Origin: Gemmataceae bacterium
Lineage (GTDB): Bacteria; Planctomycetota; Planctomycetia; Gemmatales; Gemmataceae
Direction of reading: 5' to 3'
Assembly (NCBI GenBank): GCA_009691845.1
Contig: SIAJ01000053.1
Coordinates: 1-38,087, forward strand
Length of the DNA: 38,087 bases
Shown here piece by piece: positions 23,956-32,436 of this stretch. Under the pieces are notes generated by a model. That model saw only the letters and a program-made list of their open reading frames with translations. It was not told the origin of the DNA and ran no database searches. Both the position numbers and the translations under genes were made by a program. The first letter of the stretch is position 1. The number at the start of each line of letters is the position of its first letter.

Positions 23956-24870
23956 TCAGCTAGTCGCTTGATGTTCCTCCGATTCGACAACTATGTTCGG
24001 AAATGTGCGGCCTTCCTGGGCCGGCAGCGGAATGACTTTCTCTGATGTCAAAACGCCATCCTGGATTCGACCGATGGCGACGAGTTCGCCGAGTTCATCG
24101 AGCACGGCCACTTCCCCCTCTCCTTCAGCCTGAATGGTCTTGCCAAATCGCAGTCGCTTGGCTTCCTCCTCTCCAATGCTGATGGACGGCAACGCACTCA
24201 AGGCGGTATTCATCGGCAACAGCACACCCGGCCCGGTCTCGAGTTTGACGGCATCTTCGACTCGAAACGTGCCGATCCGGGTTCGCCGCAGTTTGGCCAC
24301 GTAACCACCGACACCAAACAACGCTCCCAAATCGCGGGCGATCGAGCGAATGTACGTCCCCTTGCCGCAATGCACTTCGAGGTCCAAAATCGGCCAGGCG
24401 TAATCGCGAACGTCGATCCGATCGATTCGGACTCTTCGCGGGGCGAGGACGACTTCCAACCCTTTTCGAGCAAGCTGATGGGCCCGTCGGCCAGCCACAT
24501 GTGCCGCCGAATATGCCGGTGGCGTCTGCTCGATCTCACCGACGAAGCGAGCGATCGCCTCTCGCAACTTGTCTTCTTCAACCGGGCTCGCGGCCTCATT
24601 CACACGGATCGTTCCGTCGGCATCATCGGTGTCGCTGGTTGCTCCGAGAACAATGCGCGTTTCGTAGACCTTCGACATCGCCTGCACGTACTCGATCAGC
24701 CGCGTTGCCTGACCGATGCCGAGGACTAGCACTCCCGTGGCGAGTGGATCGAGTGTGCCCGCGTGGCCGATCCGGGTCTTGCGCGGGAACCACCTGGCCG
24801 CTTGATCAACCGCATCGCGAGAGGTGATGCCCGAAGGCTTGTCGAGAACGAGGAGGCCGTGAATGTTCAT
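23956..24870 (-). CDS. truB: tRNA pseudouridine(55) synthase TruB
   Basis: 304 residues. TruB converts U55 in the T-arm of tRNAs to pseudouridine. It starts MNIHGLLVLDKPSGITSRDAV, the conserved first strand, and has the catalytic motif GHAGTLDPLATGVL with Asp41 as nucleophile. YVQAMSKVYETRIVLGATSDTDDADG, TPPAYSAAHVAGRRAHQLAR and GTYIRSIARDLG are further family blocks. The C-terminal part (LRFGKTIQAEGEGEVAVLDELGELVAIGRI) resembles a PUA-like domain. In many bacteria truB lies next to rbfA; here rbfA is 4 kb away on the other strand. Confidence 0.96.
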   Translation of the reverse strand: MNIHGLLVLDKPSGITSRDAVDQAARWFPRKTRIGHAGTLDPLATGVLVLGIGQATRLIEYVQAMSKVYETRIVLGATSDTDDADGTIRVNEAASPVEEDKLREAIARFVGEIEQTPPAYSAAHVAGRRAHQLARKGLEVVLAPRRVRIDRIDVRDYAWPILDLEVHCGKGTYIRSIARDLGALFGVGGYVAKLRRTRIGTFRVEDAVKLETGPGVLLPMNTALSALPSISIGEEEAKRLRFGKTIQAEGEGEVAVLDELGELVAIGRIQDGVLTSEKVIPLPAQEGRTFPNIVVESEEHQATS

Positions 24871-24943
24871 GTGGATCGGGAAACAATACGGCCCCGACGG
24901 GTTCGCGGGAACCAGCCGGGACCGCTGAAATCAGCCTCGGTGA

Positions 24944-26644
24944 TTACTGGTCCTTGTTCCTGATTCCCAGTTCGACCAGGAACTGAATCGCCTTGCCCTT
25001 GGCCATCAGCTTGATCTTCAAGCTGTCGCCGCCATCGACCGAGAAGCGAATCTCGTCGGCCTTGCTGCCACCCTTGCCGAAGACCTTCTCGGCCACCTTC
25101 TTTGCTTGCGAAAGTTCCGCGGCGTTATCGCCCATAATTGGAACGATCCGGCCCAGCGAGACCTTCAACTGCAACACACCGACATCAGCCGGCTTGCTCG
25201 TGACGGCCTTCGTCAGCACTTCCTTGGCGTTCGGGCCGATTGCAACCAGCATGAGATCGTCGCGGAAGACCACGTGCAGATCGTTCTTGCCGATGATTTT
25301 CTCGGTCTTTTCGTCGATGAAGTCCGACAGCTTGACCGTGTGCATCATCGTGCCGTTGCTGAGTTTCTCGGCATCGAGCACAAACAACGCACTGATCTCT
25401 GGAGGTAGTTCCTTCTTCACGGTTTCCTTGACGGCGGCTTCGATCTTCTTGCCATCGACAACCTTCACGCCGGCCAGGATCGTAAATTTATCGCTCTTGT
25501 CCGGGCCGATCATCGCGAGGCCGAGATCGAGATCGCCGGCCTTCACGGTTGGCAACAAAGCCTTGATCAGCGGCTCGGCCTTGTTCAGGATGTCGCCTGG
25601 GATCACGCCCTGCTTCTTGGCCTCTTCGAGTGCATCGTCCACGACCTTCGGCAGCATCTTCTTCAACGAGGCCGCGAGGGAAACGCTGACATTCAGGCTC
25701 AGGGCCGTGTCCGGGAACGCGAGTGCACCACCGAGAACGCTCTTGTTTTCCTGAATGCTCTTGATGTCTTTCGCAAGCTGGGAACTCTTCGTTCCCTTCA
25801 TCTCGATCTCAATCGCGACTTCGTCCTTCTTGGGATCGACGTTCAAACGAAGAGAAGCCTCTTCGCCACCTTCGAGAATGTTCTTCAGATTAGTCACCAG
25901 TTCATCGATTGCCTTGTCTTTGAATTCCAGAAGCGACTTGGGTGCATTCGGGATCGGCTGTTCCTTGGCGGCGGCGAGTTGATTCTCGATCGCGGCAACG
26001 GCCATCTTCTTCAATGCGTCCGGCAGACGGTCGATGCGAACCGAGGCCGAGATGATGTGTTCTGGCTTGCCAACCAGAATGTCGGCTGGTTTCGGCAAGC
26101 TTTTCGCATCGATGTTGGCCGAGTCGTTGATTGTGACGTAGGCGTAATCGTTCGCGAAGCGGAAGAAGATCGGGAAGGGAACCTGCTCGGCCTGCGTCTT
26201 GAAGACGCCGTCTTTCTCTTTCTCGACCTTCAGGCCGAGGCGATCTTCGAGGGCCTTCATGACCGTGTCCTTGTCCGCGATGGGAATCAGGATCACGATC
26301 GGTGGGGTTTCGCCGAAATCTTCCTTGAACGTGATGTAAGCCCCGATGGGCTTGCTCACGTCGATCCCTTCGAGACCTTTCTTGTCGTCGATAAAGGCCT
26401 TGATCGCGTCGATGCCCTGCTTGATTTGCTCGCCGGTTTCTTCGGGAGCCAGCGTGCGCAGGTAATCCGCGGTCTTGAGCAAGTCGTTGATTGACTGAAC
26501 GCGAATGAGCACCGCCGGGCCACTCGCCTGGGCGGCCGGGGCATCCTTCTTGGGAGCGTTGGATTTCTTTGGCTCCTGGGCCCAAGTGGTTGGGACGAAT
26601 AGAGCTAAGGCCAGAGCAGAAAGCCGGAATAGTCTAGAGAGCAT
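24944..26644 (-). CDS. Exported protein of unknown function (566 aa)
   Basis: A signal peptide (MLSRLFRLSALALALFVPTTWAQ) is followed by a Lys/Pro/Ala linker and about 530 residues of alternating helix and strand. Recurrent blocks such as IRVQSINDLLKTADYLRTL, AYITFKEDFGETPPIVILIPIADKD and VVFRDDLMLVAIGPNAKEVL suggest duplicated domains resembling a DUF3352-like periplasmic fold; this is a weak likeness. It is very Lys-rich and has no Cys in the mature chain. The ATG at 26642-26644 is chosen because AGGAGG lies just upstream and the signal begins there; an in-frame ATG at 26803 adds 53 polar residues. Probably monocistronic. Function unknown. Confidence 0.75.
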   Translation of the reverse strand: MLSRLFRLSALALALFVPTTWAQEPKKSNAPKKDAPAAQASGPAVLIRVQSINDLLKTADYLRTLAPEETGEQIKQGIDAIKAFIDDKKGLEGIDVSKPIGAYITFKEDFGETPPIVILIPIADKDTVMKALEDRLGLKVEKEKDGVFKTQAEQVPFPIFFRFANDYAYVTINDSANIDAKSLPKPADILVGKPEHIISASVRIDRLPDALKKMAVAAIENQLAAAKEQPIPNAPKSLLEFKDKAIDELVTNLKNILEGGEEASLRLNVDPKKDEVAIEIEMKGTKSSQLAKDIKSIQENKSVLGGALAFPDTALSLNVSVSLAASLKKMLPKVVDDALEEAKKQGVIPGDILNKAEPLIKALLPTVKAGDLDLGLAMIGPDKSDKFTILAGVKVVDGKKIEAAVKETVKKELPPEISALFVLDAEKLSNGTMMHTVKLSDFIDEKTEKIIGKNDLHVVFRDDLMLVAIGPNAKEVLTKAVTSKPADVGVLQLKVSLGRIVPIMGDNAAELSQAKKVAEKVFGKGGSKADEIRFSVDGGDSLKIKLMAKGKAIQFLVELGIRNKDQ

Positions 26645-27009
26645 TGGCTCCTCCTGGAGTTTGCGTGAGACGTGGGTATACCCCCGCCATACGTGCCGGG
26701 TGTCAACCGGGTATGTTTTATTCCGAAGATGCCGTACCGTCTCCCCTTCGGGCGTCCCAAAGTCTTTCAGGTTTCCAACCGGACAGAATTGCCGTGTTTG
26801 CATTTCACGGAGTCAAAATTCGTTACAGAAATCATGTTCGCAACGCAAGGCAACGTATTCTTGAGCACCCGGCTACCGAATGGTCCCTTTTCTTGTGGCA
26901 AACGGGACGTCTCCGACAAAAAATCGGTTTTCTGTCGGAGACCGAAATGTACGCGAGGAATTTTGCGTGTCCCTCGCGTAAGCTTCGGCCTATGGCCGGC
27001 CAGAGGCGG
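26645..27009. other. 365-base gap: leader of the exported protein gene and hairpins
   Basis: On the side of the downstream (minus) gene lie two hairpins: GTCTCCGACA / TGTCGGAGAC (26909-26942, loop with A and T runs) and ACGCGAGG / CCTCGCGT (26951-26979). They follow the stop at 27010 and may end or protect that transcript. The part nearest 26645 should hold the promoter of the 566-aa gene, but I see no clear -35/-10 pair. No gene is supported. Confidence 0.45.
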
Positions 27010-27633
27010 CTACTTCTTGTCGCCTTCCTTCTTCTCTCCGTCCTTTCGATCGCCTTCTTTGCGAGGATTTTCGCCCCCGCCCACGATGCGTTTTTTCGGG
27101 ACGCTGATGAATCGCACAGTCTTTTGATCCATCGTCATCCAGAGGATCGCCGGCGTGCCTGGTTTGAGGTCTTCGAGCTTGGCATCGCGCCCATCGATCG
27201 TGATCACGGCATCCGATGCGACCGCAATTGCTCCAGATCCGCCCTCGCGTTTGAAGTTCAGGGTGCGTTTGGTTGCATCGACTTCCGTGACGACGCGTCG
27301 TTGCGTGGGCCCATTGGCCTGAATGAACACGGCCGTCGATCGGTCGTTGTTCAGAAAGAGACGGACGCTGGTGCCTTCGGGGATGTCGCTGAGCTTGCCG
27401 GGCTTCGAATCCAGCAACACCTGAATGGCCTTGTCCAAGAGCAGAGTCGTTTCCTTTTGGCCTTCGCCGCCGGAACCGATCAGTACGGTGCCCTTGGCGG
27501 CATCGTACTTAAGGAGTTTTCCGCTTAGGTCGGCATCGCGCCGGGGATCGGTTTGGAAGCCTTTTTGCGGCGGTTCATCTGCGAGAACCGGGAACGCGAG
27601 AACGGCCAACATCAACATGGATCGGGAACGCAT
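27010..27633 (-). CDS. Exported protein of unknown function with a Lys-rich tail
   Basis: 207 residues with a short signal peptide (MRSRSMLMLAVLAFPVLA). The mature part is beta-rich with two similar units (ADLSGKLLKYDAAKGTVLIG…, VVTEVDATKRTLNFKREGG…) each ending near an IDGRDAKLEDLKPG-type turn, as in OB- or SH3-like small barrels. The end is a repetitive basic/acidic tail (NPRKEGDRKDGEKKEGDKK). The ATG at 27631-27633 has AGGAG seven bases upstream; the in-frame ATG at 27693 lies in repeat-like sequence. It is likely a surface or periplasmic protein. Function unknown. Confidence 0.75.
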   Translation of the reverse strand: MRSRSMLMLAVLAFPVLADEPPQKGFQTDPRRDADLSGKLLKYDAAKGTVLIGSGGEGQKETTLLLDKAIQVLLDSKPGKLSDIPEGTSVRLFLNNDRSTAVFIQANGPTQRRVVTEVDATKRTLNFKREGGSGAIAVASDAVITIDGRDAKLEDLKPGTPAILWMTMDQKTVRFISVPKKRIVGGGENPRKEGDRKDGEKKEGDKK

Positions 27634-27661
27634 GTCTTCTCCTATTGTGAGACGGTTGATT

Positions 27662-27674
27662 GTAGTCGGCACAC
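27662..27674 (+). repeat. Decayed GTAG-headed palindrome (left half only)
   Basis: GTAGTCGGCACAC matches the left half of the unit at 17564 exactly for 13 bases, but the expected right arm is replaced by GTCGAGACCG. It lies in the leader of the 207-aa gene. Confidence 0.45.
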
Positions 27675-27717
27675 GTCGAGACCGCCTAGTCATGCTACCA
27701 TCCCCGTCTGCCGAACT

Positions 27718-28860
27718 CTAGCCCCTCCCGGTCAACACCCGTTGGGCGGCCGCCACGCCTGCGCCCGGCTGAAATTTATAGCCGGCATCGAGCAGGGCCA
27801 ACTCCAGTGCAGACAGCGCGCCGATCACGTCGAACATGTCGCAATAGCCCATGTGCGAGAGTCGCCAAATTTTCCCCTTCATGCTGTCTTGCCCGTTCGC
27901 CAGCTTATAGCCGTATTTTTTCTCGAGGTTCTTCAGCAACTCGTTGCCGTCGATGCTAGCGGGCACGGTAATTACCGTCATCGCGTTGTTCGGTCGTTCC
28001 GCGAAGTTGGTCAGTCCCAAAGCGGCAATCGCGGCCCGGGCGGCTGCCCCCATTCGAGCGTGCCGAGCCCAGAGGTTCTCGATGCCCTCGGCCCGAATCC
28101 GCTTCAGGCTGACGCGCTGAGCCCTGATGAGCGTGTTGGCGGGCGTGAAGGGGGTATCGTTCTCCGGCAACTTGGCACGATAACGCTTGAGATCGAAGTA
28201 AAAGTTCTTCGCGGCCGTGTTCGCCTCGATCACCTGCCAGGCTTTCGCGCTCACCGAAACGTAGGCCAGACCAGGCGGCAGCATCAGGGCCTTTTGCGAA
28301 CCACTCACGCAGATGTCGATCTTCCAGTCGTCGGTGCGACACTCCATGGCACCCAGGCCGCTGATGCCATCGACGACGAGCAGTGCCGAGGTTTTCGCAA
28401 CGATCTTGCCGAAGGCCTCGACATCGTGGCCGACACCCGTCGAAGTTTCACTAAGCGTCGCGAACACGGCCACGGTATCTGGGTTATTCGCAAGGGCCTC
28501 CTCCAACATCGCGGGAGGAATGGCCTTTCCGTAGGCGACTTCGACGTTTACGACCTCGATGCCGAAACCCTTCATGATGCCACGCCAGCGCTCGCCCCAG
28601 CGGCCGGCCGTCAAGAGAATCGCCTTCTTCCCCGGCGAAAGTACGTTCGAGACGGCCGCCTCCATGCCCCCCGTGCCGGAACTCGTGAGCACGATTACAT
28701 CGTTCGCGGTTTGAAACACGTACTTCAAGTCTGCGATGACTTCGCCGAGGATTTGTTTTTGTTCCGCCGTGCGGTGGTACGTGACCGGTTTGGCCAGTTC
28801 GAGGAGGGTCTCTTCGGGCACGGGAGTGGGGCCAGGCGTGAACAAACGCGTCTTCAACAT
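27718..28860 (-). CDS. Class V aminotransferase (alanine/serine-glyoxylate type)
   Basis: 380 residues, a PLP-dependent fold-type I enzyme. LFTPGPTPVPEETLLELAKPVTYHR is the typical start of the serine/alanine-glyoxylate aminotransferase subgroup. The PLP contacts are TSSGTGGMEAAVSN (59-72), LVVDGISGLGAMEC (161-174, with Asp164) and the Schiff-base Lys190 in SGSQKALMLPPGLA. It should exchange amino groups between small amino acids and 2-oxo acids such as glyoxylate; serine synthesis or photorespiration-like glycine metabolism are both possible. The partner genes that would settle this are not adjacent. The gene appears to be transcribed alone. Confidence 0.9.
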   Translation of the reverse strand: MLKTRLFTPGPTPVPEETLLELAKPVTYHRTAEQKQILGEVIADLKYVFQTANDVIVLTSSGTGGMEAAVSNVLSPGKKAILLTAGRWGERWRGIMKGFGIEVVNVEVAYGKAIPPAMLEEALANNPDTVAVFATLSETSTGVGHDVEAFGKIVAKTSALLVVDGISGLGAMECRTDDWKIDICVSGSQKALMLPPGLAYVSVSAKAWQVIEANTAAKNFYFDLKRYRAKLPENDTPFTPANTLIRAQRVSLKRIRAEGIENLWARHARMGAAARAAIAALGLTNFAERPNNAMTVITVPASIDGNELLKNLEKKYGYKLANGQDSMKGKIWRLSHMGYCDMFDVIGALSALELALLDAGYKFQPGAGVAAAQRVLTGRG

Positions 28861-28977
28861 CTCGAATATTCCTTCAAGGCAGAGTGCGGAGAATCCAATT
28901 CGTTAATGTAGCGATGGCGAATTGCGTGTCCGTCGCGCGAACCATTTTGGCCAAATGCCCTCTGCTTTTTAATGTGG

Positions 28978-28999
28978 CAACAGGCCTCCCGGCCTGTTG
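28978..28999. repeat. Palindrome upstream of rbfA
   Basis: CAACAGGCC / GGCCTGTTG, a perfect 9-bp stem with a TCCC loop, in the gap between the divergent aminotransferase and rbfA genes. There is no T-run. It is a second type of short palindrome in this window; a repeat family is suspected but not shown. The rest of 28861-29084 has no gene. Confidence 0.5.
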
Positions 29000-29084
29000 A
29001 AGAATGCGAGGTGTGCCATGCGACCTTCTGCGAACCATCTCACCGGCGTTGCGACAATCTCTTTTCCTTCTGGTGAGAACTGCC

Positions 29085-29423
29085 ATGACACGACCATACA
29101 CGACCCGGAGGCTTCCGGTTGATTCCGTCCAGGCGAGCCGCAAGAAATTGCAACTCTGCCGACAGGTGCAACACGCCTTGATGTGGGCACTCGGCTCGGC
29201 AAATTCCGAAGACGTGCTCGCCTATTGCAGCGTCGAGGCCGTCGAACCGTTGCCTGGCGGCAACCGGCTGCTCGTGAAAATCAGCGTGCCGACGGACATC
29301 TCGCTGGCGACGGTAACCGAACGTCTGGCCCACTCGGCACCGGCTCTCCGGGCCGAGGTTGCACAGTCGATCACGCGGCGAAAGGTGCCGGAATTGCTGT
29401 TCATGCCGGTGCCGGCACGTTGA
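29085..29423 (+). CDS. rbfA: Ribosome-binding factor A-like protein
   Basis: 112 residues. The core fits the RbfA KH-like fold: RKKLQLCRQVQHALMWALGS…YCSVEAVEPLPGGNRLLVKISVP and the closing motif ITRRKVPELLFMPVP, which matches the family's LRxxPELxF ending. RbfA binds the 30S subunit during maturation of 16S rRNA. The ATG at 29085 (MTRPYTTRR) has GGTGAG upstream; the longer in-frame start at 29004 lies in the palindrome region. It is divergent in sequence from the well-known enzymes, so moderately sure. Confidence 0.75.
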   Translation: MTRPYTTRRLPVDSVQASRKKLQLCRQVQHALMWALGSANSEDVLAYCSVEAVEPLPGGNRLLVKISVPTDISLATVTERLAHSAPALRAEVAQSITRRKVPELLFMPVPAR

Positions 29424-29430
29424 AATATCG

Positions 29431-29489
29431 CGCGGCTCGCGGTTGAAGCGATAGAACGAATGCGTTCCGTTGCCTTGACCCGAGCCGCG
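29431..29489. repeat. Long imperfect palindrome between rbfA and the DsbB-like gene
   Basis: CGCGGCTCG (29431-29439) and CGAGCCGCG (29481-29489) are exact complements. Inside, GAACG / CGTTC (29454-29467) pairs around AATG, with partial pairing in between. The whole spans almost the entire gap. One candidate ATG of the next gene (29460-29462) lies in its loop, which argues that this is repeat sequence, not coding. Confidence 0.5.
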
Positions 29490-29492
29490 ATC

Positions 29493-30026
29493 ATGTCCCC
29501 TCGACCCCCGCTTCCGACGCTCGCTGCCCTCATCGCGGCTTTCGTATCCGTTGTCGGCAGTTTGTATTTGAGCCTTGGTCTCGGGCTCATTGCCTGTCCG
29601 CTGTGCTTCTATCAACGTTCGTTCGCGTTTGCCGTTCTCGGGGTGTTGATTCTCGGCGTATGCACGAAAGCACGCGAGACGCCTTATGTGAATCTCATGG
29701 CATTGTTGCCGACCCTGGTCGGCGGATTCGTGGCCGCGTTTCACACGTACCTGGAAACACGCGGCAAGCTTGTCTGTCCGAAAGGACTGTTCGGCATCGG
29801 CAGCACGGCCCAACAAAGTCTGGCGTCGTTCGCGATCGTCCTGGCTTGCTTGGTGCCGGGTCTCGGCAGGGATGTGGCACGAAAGGGGATCTCGATGGTC
29901 TCAATTTCCTGGAGCGTCTTGCTGGGAGGTCTGTTTGCCTACGGCTGCATCGTGTCGTCACCCGCCCCTAGCATGCCACCCGTGGATAATCGGCCGTTGA
30001 TGTGTCATCCGCCGGTGAGCCCATAG
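29493..30026 (+). CDS. DsbB-like thiol-disulfide oxidoreductase membrane protein
   Basis: 177 residues with four to five membrane segments. The first periplasmic-side motif, LIACPLCFYQR (Cys35-x-x-Cys38), is the DsbB/BdbC redox site that passes electrons to quinone. The second loop normally has a Cys pair but here shows one Cys (Cys95, GKLVCPKGL) and another far away near the C-terminus (Cys171, MCHPPV), so the disulfide route may differ. The start at 29493 (MSPRPPLP) is preferred because the in-frame ATG at 29460 lies inside a palindrome. No DsbA partner is in the window. A GTAG-headed palindrome begins directly after the stop. Confidence 0.75.
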   Translation: MSPRPPLPTLAALIAAFVSVVGSLYLSLGLGLIACPLCFYQRSFAFAVLGVLILGVCTKARETPYVNLMALLPTLVGGFVAAFHTYLETRGKLVCPKGLFGIGSTAQQSLASFAIVLACLVPGLGRDVARKGISMVSISWSVLLGGLFAYGCIVSSPAPSMPPVDNRPLMCHPPVSP

Positions 30027-30054
30027 CAGTCGGCACACGGAGTGTGCGGGCTAC
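30027..30054 (-). repeat. GTAG-headed palindrome between convergent dsbB-like and helicase genes
   Basis: On the minus strand: GTAG (30051-30054), then stem CCGCACAC / GTGTGCCG with a TCC loop and one mismatch. It begins one base after the stop of the DsbB-like gene and touches the TAG stop (30054-30056) of the helicase gene. It is nearly identical to the right unit at 17626-17651, including a CATA before GTAG. Confidence 0.7.
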
Positions 30055-31901
30055 TATGCCGCCCGCAAAACCACCGGGAACGGGATCGTCACCAACTCCT
30101 GGCTCGCCTTCTTCGTCCGAGACTGAATGTCGAACAGGCCGAAGATTTCGTCCTCGGTCAGGCCTAGCACTGGCGGCGTGCCGTTCTGCTCCAGCAATTC
30201 GGCGAAGATCTGCCGTTTCGTTTCCAGTACCTCCGCGATTCTGCGTTCAATCGTGTTCTCGGTCAGGAACCGCGTCACGGTCACGGGATGCTTCTGACCA
30301 ATGCGATGAGCCCGGTTGATGGCCTGATCTTCGACGGCCGGGTTCCACCAGCGATCGAACAGAAACACGTAGTTCGTGAATTGCAGATTCAGACCCACGC
30401 TGCCGGTGCCGTAGCTCATTAGAATCACGTGCTTGTCCGGATCGCTCTTGAACTGGTCGATGATCGCGGGGCGTCGATTGCCGGGGATCTTCCCGTGAAA
30501 CTGCAACGGACCGAAATCCTTGAGGGCCTTGGCCAGCACTTCAAGGGGCTCGACCCATTGCGAAAAAATGATCGCCTTGCGGCCGTTCGCGGCGACTTCC
30601 TCCATATCCGCGAGCAACTGTTCGAGCTTGGCGCTGGACCCGGTCAAGGGATCAAAATTGCAAATCTGCTTCAGCCGCATGACGAGCTGAAACACGTGCT
30701 GAACTGTCAGCGTTTCTCCCAGGTTGTTCAGCCGAACGATGCCGTCCTGCTCGGCAAGATCGTAGGCCTCGCGTTGCTGCGGAGTCAGCTCCAACGGCAG
30801 ATCGCGAATGACCTTGGCCGGCATGTCGGACTGCACCTCGTCCTTGGTTCGACGCAAGATGCAGTCGGCAGTTAATTGCGGTAGACGCTTGGCTGGTGTG
30901 TCGCGGGGAATGCGGCCCGGATCGACGAACTCGAAGATATTGATCAAGTCTTCGTGCCGGTTTTCGATCGGCGTGCCCGTGAGTGCCCACGAACGCGAAC
31001 GCTTGATGGAACGCACGACCTGGGCGGTCTTGGAATCGTGGTTCTTGATGCGTTGAGCTTCATCGAGAATCACCAGGTCGAACGCGGCACGAGCATCGTC
31101 CAGGAATTCCGAGTCGCGGGTAAGTAGTTCGTAATTGATGAGCTTCACCGGGCAATTGGAAATGTGCCAGGTGGCCCGCCGCAGGTGCACATCGCCTGCA
31201 AATACCTCGAAGGGCAGGTCCGCCGCCCACAACTTCAACTCGCGGGCCCAGTTGAACACCAATGCCTTCGGACAGACGATGAGGACCTTGCGGATCATCC
31301 CCGCCTGGATGAGCAGGCGAACGGCGAGTATTGCCTGTGCCGTTTTTCCAAGCCCCATCTCGTCGGCCAGCAGGGCCGAATGCCGAGGCATGAGGAAGCC
31401 GATTCCTTCGAGCTGATATTGAAACGGCTGAAACGGCACCTCGACCGACTTGGTGCCGATCAAGTAATCGATCGGCGGTTGCAGCAAATAGAGCAGCCGA
31501 TCCTTGAACAACACGGTATCGGCCGTCGGTCTGGGTCGGACCTTGGGTGGCCGCGCGACGAGTGCGTTTTGATCGGGCAGGGCCGGAACCGGAACATCGC
31601 CTTCGCTGTCGAGGAGTGATCGAGTCTCCTGCGAAACCGGAAGTCGGGGTGGCAAGTCGATCGGTGGGGCGGGGAACTTCCAGCCTTCGGTCTGCACGCG
31701 CATTTCCAGTGGGCCGACGCCACGAATCCAGGGTGCATCGTTCAGCAGTCGCGCTTCACGAATGTTGGGCACCAGCGGCGAATCGAAGCGAGGCAGGCCC
31801 ATGGTGTCGAGCGACACCCGCAAATCCAGCGGCAACACCTCGACATAGTCCCGCGACTCTTCCGCGCAAGTGGGGGGAGTCTCTTCGCAATCAAGCAGCA
31901 C
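30054..31901 (-). CDS. SNF2-family DNA-dependent ATPase/helicase
   Basis: 615 residues. The two RecA-like lobes carry all SNF2 motifs: LADEMGLGKTAQAI (Walker A, 180-187), CPKALVFNWARELKLW, ILDEAQRIKN (Walker B DEAQ, 280-283), LTGTPIEN (307-314), ILRRTKDEV, IIFSQWVEPLEVL, MSYGTGSVGLNLQ and QAINRAHRIGQ (motif VI, 527-537). Residues 1-150 are a planctomycete-like N-terminal region of unknown role with no zinc motif. It should translocate on double-stranded DNA and remodel protein-DNA complexes or act in repair. The start overlaps the 3' end of the 181-aa gene by 11 bases, so the two are coupled. Its TAG stop is set by the GTAG palindrome. Confidence 0.95.
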   Translation of the reverse strand: MLLDCEETPPTCAEESRDYVEVLPLDLRVSLDTMGLPRFDSPLVPNIREARLLNDAPWIRGVGPLEMRVQTEGWKFPAPPIDLPPRLPVSQETRSLLDSEGDVPVPALPDQNALVARPPKVRPRPTADTVLFKDRLLYLLQPPIDYLIGTKSVEVPFQPFQYQLEGIGFLMPRHSALLADEMGLGKTAQAILAVRLLIQAGMIRKVLIVCPKALVFNWARELKLWAADLPFEVFAGDVHLRRATWHISNCPVKLINYELLTRDSEFLDDARAAFDLVILDEAQRIKNHDSKTAQVVRSIKRSRSWALTGTPIENRHEDLINIFEFVDPGRIPRDTPAKRLPQLTADCILRRTKDEVQSDMPAKVIRDLPLELTPQQREAYDLAEQDGIVRLNNLGETLTVQHVFQLVMRLKQICNFDPLTGSSAKLEQLLADMEEVAANGRKAIIFSQWVEPLEVLAKALKDFGPLQFHGKIPGNRRPAIIDQFKSDPDKHVILMSYGTGSVGLNLQFTNYVFLFDRWWNPAVEDQAINRAHRIGQKHPVTVTRFLTENTIERRIAEVLETKRQIFAELLEQNGTPPVLGLTEDEIFGLFDIQSRTKKASQELVTIPFPVVLRAA

Positions 31902-32436
31902 GGCTAGTCACCCCCATCTTGCGGGCTTCGCCCATGGCTTCGCGAATCCGAGTGAACGGTTCCGCGAGATCGAGGGCGGCATCCACGCGATCGAGAATCG
32001 CCCGAATGCGGCTCTCGTCTTCGCCCCAGCGCAGATCGAGAGCCAGCGGGATCGAAGCGCGTGCATGGACAAAGCTGGCGAGCAATCGATCCGAGGCCTG
32101 CGTCGCCCGTCCATCAGGCAAGGCGAGAAGAACGGGAGTGTCCAGCCGATTGCGGATGGGAAGAACGCTGATGGAGTCAGTTACAAGAAGGTGAATGGGC
32201 GTTGCCGTCTTCTCGACGAGAGTCTTGCCGATCAGTTCGGCAGAAAGGTATTCGGTGAGCGTGTTGCCGTAAAGAATCTGCTGAACCTTGTTGGGCTGGA
32301 CGGCCGTGCTGAGTCGGAATTCGAGCGGCCGGCCCCAGGAGTTCGTCACGAGGTAGCCGCCGAGGAAGCCATTCGCCTCCGCGAAGACCGTGAGGAAGCC
32401 GAGGTGCAGGTTTGCTGGGATCGTGGGATCGCTCAT
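31891..32436 (-). CDS. Unknown protein coupled to the SNF2 helicase
   Basis: 181 residues, soluble. The first half is beta-rich (LHLGFLTVFAEANGFLGGYLVTNSWGRPLEFRLSTAVQPNKVQQILYG), the second half helical (RLLASFVHARASIPLALDLRWGEDESRIRAILDRVDAALDL). No signal peptide or known motif. The ATGCTGCTTGATTGC start of the helicase lies inside its last codons, so the pair is translated together and probably acts together. It is first in the operon. No enzyme motif is visible. Confidence 0.7.
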   Translation of the reverse strand: MSDPTIPANLHLGFLTVFAEANGFLGGYLVTNSWGRPLEFRLSTAVQPNKVQQILYGNTLTEYLSAELIGKTLVEKTATPIHLLVTDSISVLPIRNRLDTPVLLALPDGRATQASDRLLASFVHARASIPLALDLRWGEDESRIRAILDRVDAALDLAEPFTRIREAMGEARKMGVTSRAA

